Below, piece by piece: positions 54,963 through 64,000 of a DNA stretch of 64,000 nt. This DNA is from Lachnospiraceae bacterium (GTDB lineage: Bacteria > Bacillota > Clostridia > Lachnospirales > Lachnospiraceae), in contig JAILAF010000031.1 of the NCBI GenBank assembly GCA_024681775.1, forward strand, positions 59,978-123,977, in the 5' to 3' direction. The notes under the pieces were generated by a model, which saw only the letters and a program-made list of their open reading frames with translations, had not been told where the DNA came from and made no database searches. The number at the start of each line of letters is the position of its first letter. Positions within the stretch are counted from its first letter, which is position 1. The translations under genes were made by a program, and so were the position numbers.

Positions 54963-56294
54963 ATGTTTGAAGATGAAGGATACGAAAGAAGTAATACGGT
55001 TTATCAAAATCAGACGGCTTCGCCCTACGGCGGCGCCTATAAGGAGCCGGAGCAGCAAAAAAAATCCGGCGGGGTCCTGCGCAAGATTTCACTGAGCATC
55101 TGCCTGGGATTGTGTTTCGGTCTCTTTGCGGGAGTCGGCTTCTACGCCGTGAACCTGGCAACGGAGAAGCTGAATGTGGGCCAGGAGCAGGTGGGGACGC
55201 TGCCTGAGGAGACGGATGCTGATGCAGCTGCCGTGATGAGCAGCTCCTTAAGCGCCACGGAGCCCCAGACCACGACAGTCATCCAGACCGCTACCACGGA
55301 CATCACCGATGTGGTCACCAGAGTGATGCCTTCCATGGTCTCCGTCACCGAGCATTACACCTATCGTTACGGTTATAATTTCTTCGGCCAGGCTGTTGAG
55401 CAAGATGCCGAGGCGGCAGGCTCCGGTATCATCATCGGCGAGACGGACGATGAGTACCTGATCGTCACCAACAACCACGTGGTCGCGGATGCCGAGACCC
55501 TGGAAGTCACCTTCGTGGACGACAGTACCGTGGAAGCACACATCAAGGGCACCGATGCGTCCAAGGATCTGGCCATCATTGCCGTTGCCAAGGATACGGT
55601 GGAGGACTCCACCAAGGGAGCCATCTCCATCGCTACCCTGGGTGACAGCAGCCAGCTGCAGCTGGGTGAGTCCGTCATCGCCATCGGCAATGCCCTGGGC
55701 TACGGCCAGTCCGTTACCAACGGTATCGTCAGCGCTCTGGAGCGCGAGGTCACCACGGACGACGGCTACACCAACAAATTTATCCAGACCAACGCAGCCA
55801 TCAACCCCGGTAACTCCGGCGGCGCACTGCTGAACATGGCAGGTCAGGTCATCGGTATCAACTCCAACAAGATCGGCGGCTCCAGCGTCGAGGGCATGGG
55901 ATATGCCATCCCCATCTCCGATGTGCTGGATATCCTGGAAGACCTCATGAGCAAGACCACCCTGGTCCGCGTCTCCGAGGACGAGATCGGATACATCGGT
56001 ATCTCCCTGCAGGAGATCACCGCACAGATGGCAGCCACCTTTGATATGCCCCAGGGCATCTACATCGTGGAAGTCATCGATGGCAGTGCAGCACAGCAGG
56101 CCGGCCTTCTGAAGGGGGATGTCATCACCGCTTTTGACGGCCGCACCATCGGCTCCTACGATGAGCTCCAGAATGTCCTGCAGTACTATGCGGCAGGCAG
56201 CACCGTTTCCATCACCTACGAGCGTCAGGAGAACGGCGTCTATGTGGAGCACACCGTGGATCTGACTCTTGGATACCGTCCCGCGCAGAATTAA
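54963..56294 (+). CDS. Membrane-anchored HtrA/DegP-type serine protease
   Basis: The 443-residue protein has a cytoplasmic N-terminus, one membrane helix (about 40-62), a trypsin-like protease domain and a C-terminal PDZ domain. The triad is His172 (VTNNHVVAD), Asp202 (KDLAII) and Ser285 (NPGNSGGALL). The PDZ segment IVEVIDGSAAQQAGLLKGDV is complete. It acts on misfolded envelope proteins outside the membrane. The 141-bp gap upstream has TATACT at 54875-54880 with no good -35. The neighbouring ClpX suggests a proteostasis cluster. The start is ATG 54963 after AGGG. Confidence 0.95.
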   Translation: MFEDEGYERSNTVYQNQTASPYGGAYKEPEQQKKSGGVLRKISLSICLGLCFGLFAGVGFYAVNLATEKLNVGQEQVGTLPEETDADAAAVMSSSLSATEPQTTTVIQTATTDITDVVTRVMPSMVSVTEHYTYRYGYNFFGQAVEQDAEAAGSGIIIGETDDEYLIVTNNHVVADAETLEVTFVDDSTVEAHIKGTDASKDLAIIAVAKDTVEDSTKGAISIATLGDSSQLQLGESVIAIGNALGYGQSVTNGIVSALEREVTTDDGYTNKFIQTNAAINPGNSGGALLNMAGQVIGINSNKIGGSSVEGMGYAIPISDVLDILEDLMSKTTLVRVSEDEIGYIGISLQEITAQMAATFDMPQGIYIVEVIDGSAAQQAGLLKGDVITAFDGRTIGSYDELQNVLQYYAAGSTVSITYERQENGVYVEHTVDLTLGYRPAQN

Positions 56295-56324
56295 TGCGAT
56301 CATAGGGTGCAAAAGTCACACGGC

Positions 56325-56349
56325 GAATGCGCTTGCAGGATTCGCATTC
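56325..56349. repeat. Inverted repeat between htrA and its terminator
   Basis: GAATGCG (56325-56331) pairs with CGCATTC (56343-56349) around CTTGCAGGATT. It has the size of the other small intergenic hairpins in the window. Confidence 0.5.
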
Positions 56350-56365
56350 CAAAATAATCTCTCTA

Positions 56366-56402
56366 CGAAGAAAGCCGCAGGCTCTATGCCTGCGGCTTCT
56401 TT
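56366..56402. terminator. Bidirectional terminator between htrA and araC
   Basis: AGCCGCAGGC (56373-56382) pairs with GCCTGCGGCT (56388-56397), extended by flanking GAA/TTC; T residues follow on the plus strand, and A residues upstream give T on the minus strand. It lies between convergent genes. Confidence 0.9.
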
Positions 56403-56452
56403 GCGTCCATCTGTTGATTCTGTGTTCCGGGGGGTGCAGGCCGGTGGGCAGA

Positions 56453-57319
56453 TCAGTGTCTCACCCGCAGGCTCTTCCGGTACTCCGTGGGGGTCACCCC
56501 GTGGGTCGTCTTAAACACCCGGTTGAAGGTGGCGATGCTGTCGTAGCCGCTGCGCATGGCCACGTCGGAGATGGAATACTCCGGATTGTTCAGCAGGAGC
56601 TCCACCATCAGCATGCGGCGCCGGGTGAGGTACTCGTAGTAGGAAATACCCGTGTACTCCTTGAAGAGCCGGATGAAATGGGACTTTGAGAAGCCCGACA
56701 TCTCCGCCAGCTGCTCCAGCCGCAGCTCGTCCGTGCAATGCTCGTTGATATAGCTGCAGATATTGAAAAAAGTATCGATGTAGGACTGCTGCTTCTGGGG
56801 CCGGATGCCCGTAAAGGTGTCCGCCCGGTCCAGTCTGGTGCGGCAGGCGATGATGAAAAACTGCAGCAGCAGCGCATGGATGCTGGCTTCGTACAGGGGC
56901 CTTGCCTGGGTGTACTCCAGCTCGATCTGCAGCAGGATCTTGCGCATATCCAGATGCTCCGACACTTCCTCCTTCCGGGGGAAGAGTGCAAAGGGGAAAA
57001 AGCGGTTGCTCACCGAGTCAAATCCGTTCACCTCCCGGGTCAGGGCATAATCCACCAGATAGATGAGACGGCTGCCGTCTTCCGGCGCGATGAGCTCATG
57101 CATGACGCCGGAGGGGATGATCAGGATATCCTCCGGTCCGAGCTCCACGCTCTGGCCGTCGATGACCACAGTGTAATTGTTCACCAGAGGCATAACGATC
57201 TCATAAGAAGTGTGCCAGTGGGGCGGGTAGCTCTCGTTTTGATTGTTATGATACAGCCTGTAGTTCAGGCCATCAACGAATTCGACATCTTCTCGACGTC
57301 CGTGAAGCTGAGCGAGCAT
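56453..57319 (-). CDS. AraC-family transcriptional regulator with cupin sensor domain
   Basis: The 288-residue protein has an N-terminal cupin domain (about 20-140: SYPPHWHTSYEIVMPL, IIPSGVMHELIAPEDG) and a C-terminal AraC DNA-binding domain with two helix-turn-helix units (ELRLEQLAEMSGFSKSHFIRLFK and, at the end, DVAMRSGYDSIATFNRVFK, both in family form). The start at 57319 is chosen because GGAGGT lies 3 nt upstream on the minus strand; 57358 would be an alternative without a site. It is divergent from the GH3 gene, which it probably controls in response to a plant-type sugar. Confidence 0.92.
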   Translation of the reverse strand: MLAQLHGRREDVEFVDGLNYRLYHNNQNESYPPHWHTSYEIVMPLVNNYTVVIDGQSVELGPEDILIIPSGVMHELIAPEDGSRLIYLVDYALTREVNGFDSVSNRFFPFALFPRKEEVSEHLDMRKILLQIELEYTQARPLYEASIHALLLQFFIIACRTRLDRADTFTGIRPQKQQSYIDTFFNICSYINEHCTDELRLEQLAEMSGFSKSHFIRLFKEYTGISYYEYLTRRRMLMVELLLNNPEYSISDVAMRSGYDSIATFNRVFKTTHGVTPTEYRKSLRVRH

Positions 57320-57544
57320 AATACCTCCATAAATCCATACAGCATAAGGATCAGGCAAACGTTCCTCCCTTTCGGGACCGCTTGGATCCTACCATAATAA
57401 TGTAACAGAAAACTCCAAAAATCAAAACGGTGTTTTTTGAGCATTTATCGGAAATTAGTAAGAGGAAACCAAACCCTATCCCCGATAAGATTTTATTGTG
57501 CGACTATTTCATCCGATCACACGGACACTAGGAAGGAGTAACCC
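57320..57544. other. Divergent control region araC / GH3
   Basis: This 225-bp gap is AT-rich relative to the genes. On the minus strand TTGATT and CATTAT, 17 bp apart (within about 57394-57424), could be the araC promoter. On the plus strand no clear promoter for GH3 is visible, which would fit an activator-dependent promoter. GAAGGAG lies just before the GH3 ATG. Confidence 0.4.
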
Positions 57545-59701
57545 ATGGAACTGGCACAAAATCAGGAACAGTTGGAAAAGTACCGTGAGCAGGCGAAGGC
57601 GCTCGTCGCTCAGATGACCCTTGAGGAGAAGGTAGGGCAGACCCTGAACTGGGCCAAGGCCGTCGACCGCCTCGGCATCAAGGCCTATAACTGGTGGAAC
57701 GAGGCTCTCCACGGCGTGGCAAGAGCCGGCGTTGCAACCGTGTTTCCCCAGGCGATCACCATGGCCTGTGCTTTCGATGAGGATATGATCGAGAAGGTTT
57801 CCGATGTCATCTCCACCGAGGGCCGTGCAAAATACAATATGCAGCAGAAGTACGGTGACACCGACATCTACAAGGGACTGACCTTCTGGTCTCCCAATGT
57901 CAATATTTTCCGTGATCCCCGCTGGGGACGCGGCCACGAGACTTTCGGCGAGGATCCGTTCCTGACCTCCAGACTGGGTGTGCGTTTCATCCAGGGTCTC
58001 CAGGGCCATGATGCAAAATACATGAAGGCAGCTGCCTGCGCAAAGCATTTTGCGGTACACAGCGGGCCCGAGGACATTCGCCACTCCTTTGACGCCGTGG
58101 TGAACAATACCGATCTCTACGAGACCTACCTGCCCGCCTTCAAGGCCTGCGTTCAGGAGGCAAAGGTGGAGGCTGTCATGGGCGCTTACAACCGCACCAA
58201 CGGCGAGGCCTGCAACGGAAGCAAGACCCTGCTGCAGGACATCCTGCGCGGAAAATGGGGATTCCGGGGACATGTGGTCTCCGACTGCTGGGCAATCAAG
58301 GACTTCCACGAGGGACATCATGTGACGAATACCCCCATGGAGAGCGTCGCTCTGGCTGCCAATTCCGGCTGCGACGTGAATTGCGGCGACCTGTTCCCGC
58401 TGCTGACGGACTGCGTAAAGCAGGGCATGGTCAGCGAGGAGAGACTGGACGAGATGGTCACCGTCCTGATGATGGCCAGACTGAAGCTGGGCACCGTGGG
58501 CGATGCGCATGACAACCCTTACAATGCCATCGATTACACTCAGAATAATACGACCGCATCCGAGAAATTCAACTGCGCGGTCTCCGAAAAGTGTGCCGTG
58601 CTTCTGAAGAACGACGGCATCCTGCCGCTGAAGAAGGGCGCCATCAAGTCCATCGGTGTCATCGGGCCCAATGCCAACAACCGCCGTGCCCTGGTGGGCA
58701 ACTACGAAGGCACCGCATCCCGCTACGTCACCATCCTGGAAGGCATCCAGGACTATGTGGGCGAGGATGTGAGAGTCTACTACTCCGAAGGCTGTCACCT
58801 CTGCAAGGATAAGGTGGAAAATCTGGGCATCGTGGATGACCGTAATTCCGAGATCCGCGGCGTCTGTGAGAACAGCGATGTGGTGATCTGCGTCATGGGT
58901 CTGGATTCCGGCCTCGAGGGTGAGGAAGGAGACCAGGGCAACCAGTATGCCAGCGGAGACAAGCCGGACCTGAAGCTTCCCGGCCTGCAGCAGCATGTGC
59001 TGGAGACGGCAGCTGCCTGCGGCAAGCCCGTGATCATGGTCCTGATGGGCGGCAGCGCTCTGGATATCAGCTGGTCCCAGGAGCACTTAAACGGCATCCT
59101 GTACGCCGGCTATCCCGGAGCACAGGGCGGCAAGGCAGTGGCCAGGATCCTCTTCGGCGATGTGAGTCCCGAGGGCAAGCTGCCTGTCACCTTCTATGAG
59201 AATACCGAGGACCTTCCCGCATTCACCGATTACAACATGAAGGGAAGAACCTATCGTTACATGACCACCAAGCCACTGTATCCCTTCGGATATGGACTGT
59301 CCTATACGAAATTCACCCTCTCCGATGTGCGTCTCAGCAAGGATGCCGTGACTGCAGAGGGCATCACCGTGAAGGCCAGGATCACCAACACCGGCAGCGT
59401 AGCCGGCGGCGAATCCGTCCAGGTCTATGTGAAGGCTGAGAGAGAGGGCACCCCGAATCCTCAGCTGAAGGGTCTGAAGAAAGTATTCCTTCAGCCCGGC
59501 GAGAGCAAGGATGTGGAGATCGTCCTGCCTGCAGAGAGCTTCGGCCTCTATGAGGAGGATTGCAGGAGATATGTCCGCACGGGCGACTACACCGTCTATG
59601 TGGGATGCGGCCAGCCCGACCAGCGCACGAAGGAGCTGACGGATCCGCAGATCACTGCACTGCAGGTGAAGGCTGCGGAGGAGATCAGCTGGGATTGCTG
59701 A
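57545..59701 (+). CDS. Glycoside hydrolase family 3 (beta-xylosidase/beta-glucosidase)
   Basis: The 718-residue protein hydrolyses terminal beta-linked sugars. It has the GH3 N-terminal barrel (YNWWNEALHGVARAGVATVF, SPNVNIFRDPRWGRGHETF, KHFAVHSGPE) with the nucleophile Asp247 in GHVVSDCWAI. The alpha/beta sandwich follows (KSIGVIGPNANN) with the acid/base region GLEGEEGD, and then a fibronectin-III-like C-terminal domain (GYGLSYTKFTL to TVYVGCG). The NWWNEALHG start region is more common in xylosidase members. There is no signal peptide, so it is cytoplasmic and works on imported oligosaccharides. ATG 57545 follows GAAGGAG. It is divergent from the AraC regulator. Confidence 0.93.
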   Translation: MELAQNQEQLEKYREQAKALVAQMTLEEKVGQTLNWAKAVDRLGIKAYNWWNEALHGVARAGVATVFPQAITMACAFDEDMIEKVSDVISTEGRAKYNMQQKYGDTDIYKGLTFWSPNVNIFRDPRWGRGHETFGEDPFLTSRLGVRFIQGLQGHDAKYMKAAACAKHFAVHSGPEDIRHSFDAVVNNTDLYETYLPAFKACVQEAKVEAVMGAYNRTNGEACNGSKTLLQDILRGKWGFRGHVVSDCWAIKDFHEGHHVTNTPMESVALAANSGCDVNCGDLFPLLTDCVKQGMVSEERLDEMVTVLMMARLKLGTVGDAHDNPYNAIDYTQNNTTASEKFNCAVSEKCAVLLKNDGILPLKKGAIKSIGVIGPNANNRRALVGNYEGTASRYVTILEGIQDYVGEDVRVYYSEGCHLCKDKVENLGIVDDRNSEIRGVCENSDVVICVMGLDSGLEGEEGDQGNQYASGDKPDLKLPGLQQHVLETAAACGKPVIMVLMGGSALDISWSQEHLNGILYAGYPGAQGGKAVARILFGDVSPEGKLPVTFYENTEDLPAFTDYNMKGRTYRYMTTKPLYPFGYGLSYTKFTLSDVRLSKDAVTAEGITVKARITNTGSVAGGESVQVYVKAEREGTPNPQLKGLKKVFLQPGESKDVEIVLPAESFGLYEEDCRRYVRTGDYTVYVGCGQPDQRTKELTDPQITALQVKAAEEISWDC

Positions 59702-60362
59702 TCCTCACCGAAAAACAATCATAGCGTATGGAAGAGCCGGAATATGTAAATTCCGGCTTTTTCTGTGCCAGAAAGGGTCCCTTGGCAGGGCGCTTGATCA
59801 CGATCCGCCGGGGGCCTGCCGCAAAGGCGGCATTTAAGAGGGCTTCCTCATCGGCGCAGGGGGCCTCCAGGAGCTGCAGGAGCTGGAACTTCTTCTTGAT
59901 GAGGCCGCTCTTTTGTCTGGCAGGGAACATGGGATCCAGGTACACCAGATCCGGCTTCTCCGAAAGAACGGGAAGCGCAAGAGTGCTGTCGCCTTTGCGC
60001 AGTTCCATGCGTGCTACCGGCTCAGCCAGGATGGGATCTGCGGCTGCCCGCCGCAGCGCATCCTCCAGAAGTGCGTGGATCTGAGGATCCTGCTCAAATA
60101 ATATCACGTGATATCCTATCGCTGCCAGGATCAGGGCGTCCTCCCCCAGGCCTGCGGTGGCATCCACTGCCAGCATGGGCGGTCGGAGTCCCTTCAGAGA
60201 CGCGGCTTTGGCCAGGGGCTCGTGACGCCACATCTCGCCCCGGATCCTGGGGATCATGCTCCGGAGATCCGCGCACAAAGAAAGCTCACCCTTTTGCAGG
60301 GTGAGACCTTCCGGTGTTTCGATGAGTATGGGTTTGGTGCTGTCGGATAGATGATCTCTCAT
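59685..60362 (-). CDS. rsmJ: RsmJ-like 16S rRNA (guanine-N2) methyltransferase
   Basis: RsmJ methylates G1516 of 16S rRNA in E. coli. The 225-residue protein has the subgroup SAM motif VDATAGLGEDA at residues 66-76, VYLDPMFPARQKSGLIKKK and the closing IVIKRPAKGP, in RsmJ order. It starts 7 nt after the nnr stop, so the two are translationally coupled. Its 3' end overlaps the convergent GH3 gene by 17 bp, with no terminator between them. Confidence 0.88.
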   Translation of the reverse strand: MRDHLSDSTKPILIETPEGLTLQKGELSLCADLRSMIPRIRGEMWRHEPLAKAASLKGLRPPMLAVDATAGLGEDALILAAIGYHVILFEQDPQIHALLEDALRRAAADPILAEPVARMELRKGDSTLALPVLSEKPDLVYLDPMFPARQKSGLIKKKFQLLQLLEAPCADEEALLNAAFAAGPRRIVIKRPAKGPFLAQKKPEFTYSGSSIRYDCFSVRISNPS

Positions 60363-60369
60363 AAATGAC

Positions 60370-61959
60370 TCACATTTTGGCTTGTGCCCCGGGTATCATG
60401 ACATTGTGGATGTACTCCGGCAGTTCGGAGGCCAGCACTGCCGCTTCCCCTTCATCCGCTGCCGCTGCTTCCCCACATTTTCCGTGGATCCATACCCCCA
60501 TGGGAGCTGCCAGGGACGGTGCCGATCCGGTGGAGATGAGACCTGCAATAACACCTGTTAGCACGTCCCCGCTGCCGGCGGTAGCCAGAGCGCTGCAGCC
60601 GCTGTCATTCAGGAATCCGGAGCCGTCAGGCAGCTGCGTCAGAGTCCTACTGTCCTTCATTACCAGGATCGCGTCCAAGCGCTTTGCCAGGGATCCGGCA
60701 TAAGCGAAACGGTTGTTTTTTAATTCTGAGACCGGGTGTCCTGTGAGCCTGCTCATTTCTTTCATGTGGGGAGTCAGGATCAGATCCGGATGCTTCCGGC
60801 TGCTGAGGAGCTCTGTCAGTTCCGGGTCCTGCGACAGGATGGTGAGCGCGTCGCCGTCCAGCAGCAGAGGGCCGGCCTTCTCCTCCAGCCAGATCCGGAT
60901 CACGTCCCCCACCAGCTTCCGAGCCTGCTCCGACAGGGAGAGACCGGGACCCATGACGATGGTGCTGGCCTGACAGATCATCGGCCGGAGCTGCGCATCA
61001 TCGGGGCCTTCCTCTCCATAGGTGGAGAGTACGGCTTCCGGCAGCAGCTTTTGCAGACTTTCCCGATTGGCAGCGGGGGTGCAGATCTGTACCAGCCCGG
61101 CGCCCGTGCGGTAGGCTGCCAGCCCGGAAAAATAGGCTGCGCCGTTCATGTCGGGACTGCCCGCCACCAGCAGCACCTTTCCGAAGGTGCCCTTGTGGGA
61201 GTCCTCCCGCCGCTCCGGCAGGAGATGCAGGTCCTCTTCCGTGATGCTCCGAATCTCCGGCAGGTCTCCCAGGAAGGCTTCCGGCAGGATCCCGATGGGC
61301 GCGCAGAGGATCTCTCCGCAGTAATCCGCCCCGGGGTAGAGGAGCTGTCCGATCTTGGTAAATCCGAAGGTCACCGTGATATGTGCTTTGAAAGCGGTGC
61401 CCAGGACCTCCCCCGTATCCGCGGAAATGCCGGAGGGCATGTCCACAGCGATGCGGGTGGCATACCGGTCTGCCGAGAGAGTGCTCAGGATCTCCGCGAT
61501 CTCACCCTCCACGGGCCGGGACAGACCTGTCCCGAAGACGGCATCCACGATCATGTCAAAGCGGGAGGCGCTGCGCAGCACCTCCTCCGCAGGAATCTCC
61601 GGAACCTTGTAAGCCCTGGCTGCCAGGAGCTGCTCGTGGGCGAGGGTTCTCTCTTTCGGGTGGACCAGCAGGGAAAAGGCAGTCTCAATCCCTTCCTGGT
61701 GCAGGAGTCTGGCGATGGCCAGGCCGTCGCCGCCGTTGTTCCCCCCGCCGCAGAGGACCAGGACGCCCCGCCTGGGCGCTTCGCCGCTGCCCCATAAGCC
61801 GGCGCTGAACAACTGCTGCAGGGGCGTGCTGTGCTTCCGGATCACATCTGCCACCGCGAGGGCGGCCCGCTCCATCAAAACGGCGGAGCCCACATGAAAG
61901 TGGGTAGCGGTTGCCTCATCGCAGCGTTTCATCTGTTCCGTGTTCACCACATATTTCAT
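60370..61959 (-). CDS. nnr: Bifunctional NAD(P)H-hydrate epimerase/dehydratase
   Basis: Nnr repairs damaged NAD(P)H. The 529-residue protein joins an N-terminal epimerase (about 1-225: CGGGNNGGDGLAIARLL, VDAVFGTGL, AVDMPSGISADTG) to a C-terminal ADP/ATP-dependent dehydratase of the ribokinase-like fold (about 240-525: KGTFGKVLLVAGSPDMNGAA, LTPHMKEMSRLTG, TAGSGDVLTGVIAGL with the catalytic Asp). The start at 61959 follows AAGGAGGAG by 6 nt on the minus strand. It is coupled to rsmJ. Confidence 0.95.
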   Translation of the reverse strand: MKYVVNTEQMKRCDEATATHFHVGSAVLMERAALAVADVIRKHSTPLQQLFSAGLWGSGEAPRRGVLVLCGGGNNGGDGLAIARLLHQEGIETAFSLLVHPKERTLAHEQLLAARAYKVPEIPAEEVLRSASRFDMIVDAVFGTGLSRPVEGEIAEILSTLSADRYATRIAVDMPSGISADTGEVLGTAFKAHITVTFGFTKIGQLLYPGADYCGEILCAPIGILPEAFLGDLPEIRSITEEDLHLLPERREDSHKGTFGKVLLVAGSPDMNGAAYFSGLAAYRTGAGLVQICTPAANRESLQKLLPEAVLSTYGEEGPDDAQLRPMICQASTIVMGPGLSLSEQARKLVGDVIRIWLEEKAGPLLLDGDALTILSQDPELTELLSSRKHPDLILTPHMKEMSRLTGHPVSELKNNRFAYAGSLAKRLDAILVMKDSRTLTQLPDGSGFLNDSGCSALATAGSGDVLTGVIAGLISTGSAPSLAAPMGVWIHGKCGEAAAADEGEAAVLASELPEYIHNVMIPGAQAKM

Positions 61960-62100
61960 GCGTTTCTCCTCCTTATGCAGTAATCTTCCATTCTCCGGAG
62001 CAAGGTCCTGCGGATGCCCGGCAGATCTTTGTGATCCTGTGGGTCCGAGAGATACATCGGATCGCTTCGAAAAAAACAGTCCACAAGAGTTCTGCCAGTC

Positions 62101-63273
62101 TCAGGAAAAATAGGTCGCTCCCGTCAGCAGGATCCCGAAATACCACACCCCGGCCAGAACCTGCCAGACAAATGTAACAGCTGTTATGTACAGATAGATC
62201 CGTCTCCCCGTCCTGAGATCCTTCACCTCCAGATCCCGCAGCAGTCGCAGGAGTGAGGCCAGATTCAGGAAAAAGAGAGCGATGGCATAGCCCCAGAGGA
62301 AGTTGCCGTCCTTGCTGCGGCTGCCGGTCTCCGCCAGGAGAAATGCCTCCCCGAAGCCCACGGCCCACAGCAGGAGCCCGCCGAAATAGATCCGGTCCTT
62401 CCAAAAGTCCCGGAGGTGATACAGCCCCACCAGGAAGGGGAAGAGCACCGAAAGCAGCAGCGTGATCTTGGGATTTTCACTGCGCTGGGAAAGCACGTAA
62501 AAGGGGCGGAGGGCGAAGCCGTTCCCTGTGTCCGATCCGAAGAGAACGAGATTCTGCCACAGCACCACCAGCACTGCCGGGACCACGGTAAGGCCGAAAC
62601 AGAAGACCGGCAGGAAGCGTTTGTTTTTCAGAAGCTCCGTCAGTAAAAAGAGGGCCATCACCGGGGCGAAGACCACCAGAAAGCTGGGCTTGACGCCGGT
62701 GACCAGGATCAGGAGCAGAGAAAAGCAGATCCAGTCCTTTGCCGAAAGCTTCGGATCATAATGGTCCATGAGATCCAGAAAAAGGCGGATCGCCAGCACC
62801 GACAAAAGGCGCATCACCAGGTAGGTGGAATTGTGCCAGAGGGAGCCGGACTGGTAGCCGATGTAGTGGGCGTGGTTCGCCATGGGGAGATAGAAGGCCA
62901 TCATAAAGTTCAGGGCCAGTGCCAGCCCCAGTGCCAGTCCCTTCGGCAGTGGCTTTTCGTCAAAACCCGCCCGGATCCGCTCCAGCAGATCCGCGGTCAG
63001 GACCACGGTGAGCGCACTGACCAGCGCCAGGAACAGCGCGATCAGGAAATTGGAGACAGGGGTCAGGGAGCAGAGGAGGTACACGTAGGCCGTGAAACTG
63101 TAGTACCAGTGGTCGTCAACCGCCATGCTGATGTGGAAGGGCAGATCCGACTCAAACCGCCCCGTCACCGGATAGAGGGTCTGCTGATAATACAGGTAGA
63201 GACTCAGGAAAAAATAGGCCGCGAGCCCCGCGATGCTCAGTATTTTGATGGTTTTACACTTAAGGTCTCTCAT
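62101..63273 (-). CDS. Polytopic membrane protein, unknown
   Basis: The 390-residue protein has about ten hydrophobic helices and short loops, including PVTGRFESDLPFHISMAVDD after helix 1 and PMANHAHYIGYQSGSLWHNS near 150. The first-loop acidic residues and the following H-rich loop recall GT-C membrane glycosyltransferases, but I cannot name a family. The start at 63273 is chosen because residues encoded upstream to 63504 overlap the divergent gene; the ribosome binding site is weak. A 141-bp gap separates its 3' end from nnr. Confidence 0.75.
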   Translation of the reverse strand: MRDLKCKTIKILSIAGLAAYFFLSLYLYYQQTLYPVTGRFESDLPFHISMAVDDHWYYSFTAYVYLLCSLTPVSNFLIALFLALVSALTVVLTADLLERIRAGFDEKPLPKGLALGLALALNFMMAFYLPMANHAHYIGYQSGSLWHNSTYLVMRLLSVLAIRLFLDLMDHYDPKLSAKDWICFSLLLILVTGVKPSFLVVFAPVMALFLLTELLKNKRFLPVFCFGLTVVPAVLVVLWQNLVLFGSDTGNGFALRPFYVLSQRSENPKITLLLSVLFPFLVGLYHLRDFWKDRIYFGGLLLWAVGFGEAFLLAETGSRSKDGNFLWGYAIALFFLNLASLLRLLRDLEVKDLRTGRRIYLYITAVTFVWQVLAGVWYFGILLTGATYFS

Positions 63274-63305
63274 GTTACTAATATTACCACGCCAAAACCT
63301 TCTTA

Positions 63306-63314
63306 TGCTATAAT
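63306..63314 (+). promoter_or_regulatory. Extended -10 promoter for the last gene
   Basis: TG (63306-63307), one base, then TATAAT (63309-63314) lies in the 133-bp divergent gap. It points at the gene starting at 63407 with a leader of about 85 nt. No matching -35 is seen. Confidence 0.65.
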
Positions 63315-63406
63315 AGATTGATGTTTTGTGTGCCTTGCGGTTGCAGGCGCGCGAAAAAACCTGTGAGGGGCCTGCGGGAAAGGAATCGCGGGCGTGGGAG
63401 AGTAGG

Positions 63407-64000
63407 ATGCACGGAAAGATCATTCCCTGGAAAAAAATGCTGATCCTGCTGGGGATCGCCCTGGCGCTGGAGCTGTTTTTGTTCAACTGGCGCACCTTCG
63501 CCACCCTGGGGGCGAAGCCTTACACACCGGAATACGTGCTGTCGGAAAATACAGTGCTGATCTCCGTGCTGGACGATGAGCCCGGCACGATCCATATCAA
63601 TTACTCCGCCCTGCGGGGAGACGGCTCCGAGAGTCCTCTGTATGTGGACATCAGCATCGCGGATGAGGGGTCGGCGGAAGGGTACACCCTGGATCAGGCC
63701 ACCATCTACAGCGGCGCCCCCAAGACCACCTACCTGAATGTCCACAGCTATGGAAAGGTTTCTTCCATGGCCATCACCTTGACGCCGCAGTTTGAGAGTA
63801 CTTTTGAACTTCGGGGGATCACCTTTGATGCCCGGGTGCCTTTCTTCTTCTCAATTCCAAGACTCCTGTTATTGTTTGCAATCCTCTTCCTGATCTGGGC
63901 CCTGAACCCTGCGAATGGCCTGGTGCTGCGGGAGTATGGCGCTACGACGAGAAAAATAGCAACAGGTGTTGCCATTGCTTTGAACCTGATCCTCTTCCTG
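63407..64000 (+). CDS. Membrane protein, 3' truncated by the window end
   Basis: The frame is open from ATG 63407 to the last base (198 residues seen). It has an N-terminal membrane helix (about 10-27, MLILLGIALALELFLF), an extracytoplasmic beta-rich stretch (about 40-145, ISVLDDEPGTIHINY, TYLNVHSYGKVSSMAIT), and two membrane segments after SIPRLLLLFAILFLIWAL. The layout suggests a large polytopic protein of a glycan locus that continues beyond the window. ATG 63407 follows GGGAGAGTAGG. The function is unknown. Confidence 0.8.
   Translation, partial: MHGKIIPWKKMLILLGIALALELFLFNWRTFATLGAKPYTPEYVLSENTVLISVLDDEPGTIHINYSALRGDGSESPLYVDISIADEGSAEGYTLDQATIYSGAPKTTYLNVHSYGKVSSMAITLTPQFESTFELRGITFDARVPFFFSIPRLLLLFAILFLIWALNPANGLVLREYGATTRKIATGVAIALNLILFL

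Overview
The window looks like chromosomal DNA from a high-GC Gram-positive member of the Clostridia, most likely a Lachnospiraceae-type bacterium. The grounds are a clostridial str operon order (rpoC, rpsL, rpsG, fusA, tuf), strong AGGAGG-type ribosome binding sites, near-consensus sigma-A promoters, LytR-CpsA-Psr and GH25 wall enzymes, and membrane-protein families typical of that group. The species assignment is inference; no rRNA or tRNA gene was seen.

Layout: (1) 0-9.2 kb: the end of rpoC, an isolated rfbD (rmlD), then rpsL, rpsG, fusA and tuf, closed by a strong terminator. (2) 9.3-13.2 kb: a small unknown protein, an orphan hybrid sensor kinase, a ThrH-like phosphatase and truA. (3) 13.2-44.1 kb: a very long co-directional surface-polysaccharide locus. 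It holds a PseG-like gene, a flippase-type ABC transporter, two SGNH-fold proteins, a GtrII/GtrB-like glucosylation pair, wecE, several polytopic membrane proteins (one apparently split), rfbB-rfbA-GH25-rfbC, a secreted DUF4214 protein with a hydrolase-like barrel, a Wzm/Wzt exporter, a methyltransferase/kinase-like fusion, four GT2 proteins and a phosphohexomutase. (4) 44.2-51.6 kb: a secreted beta-helix protein, the initiating polyprenyl-phosphate sugar transferase, an LCP ligase and another rhamnosyltransferase-like GT2. (5) 51.6-53.0 kb: a GC-rich repeat array built on a 37-bp palindromic core, followed by a PD-(D/E)XK-like gene. (6) 53.2-57.3 kb: an enlarged orphan ClpX, a membrane HtrA protease and an AraC regulator. 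(7) 57.5-64 kb: a GH3 glycosidase, then on the minus strand rsmJ, nnr and a membrane protein, and finally the start of a plus-strand membrane protein cut by the window end.

How the genes fit together: RfbA and RfbB make dTDP-4-keto-6-deoxyglucose. RfbC and RfbD take it to dTDP-L-rhamnose, and WecE can divert it to dTDP-4-amino-4,6-dideoxygalactose. The polyprenyl-phosphate sugar transferase starts a lipid-linked chain, the GT2 enzymes extend it, and Wzm/Wzt exports it. The Wzt has a C-terminal cargo-binding-like domain, and the gene directly after it encodes a methyltransferase joined to a kinase-like domain. That is the architecture of WbdD, which caps O9a-type O antigens, so this may be a Gram-positive version of end-cap-gated polysaccharide export. 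This is the most interesting inference in the window. The LCP protein would then attach the product to peptidoglycan. GH3 and AraC form a divergent catabolic pair unrelated to the surface locus.
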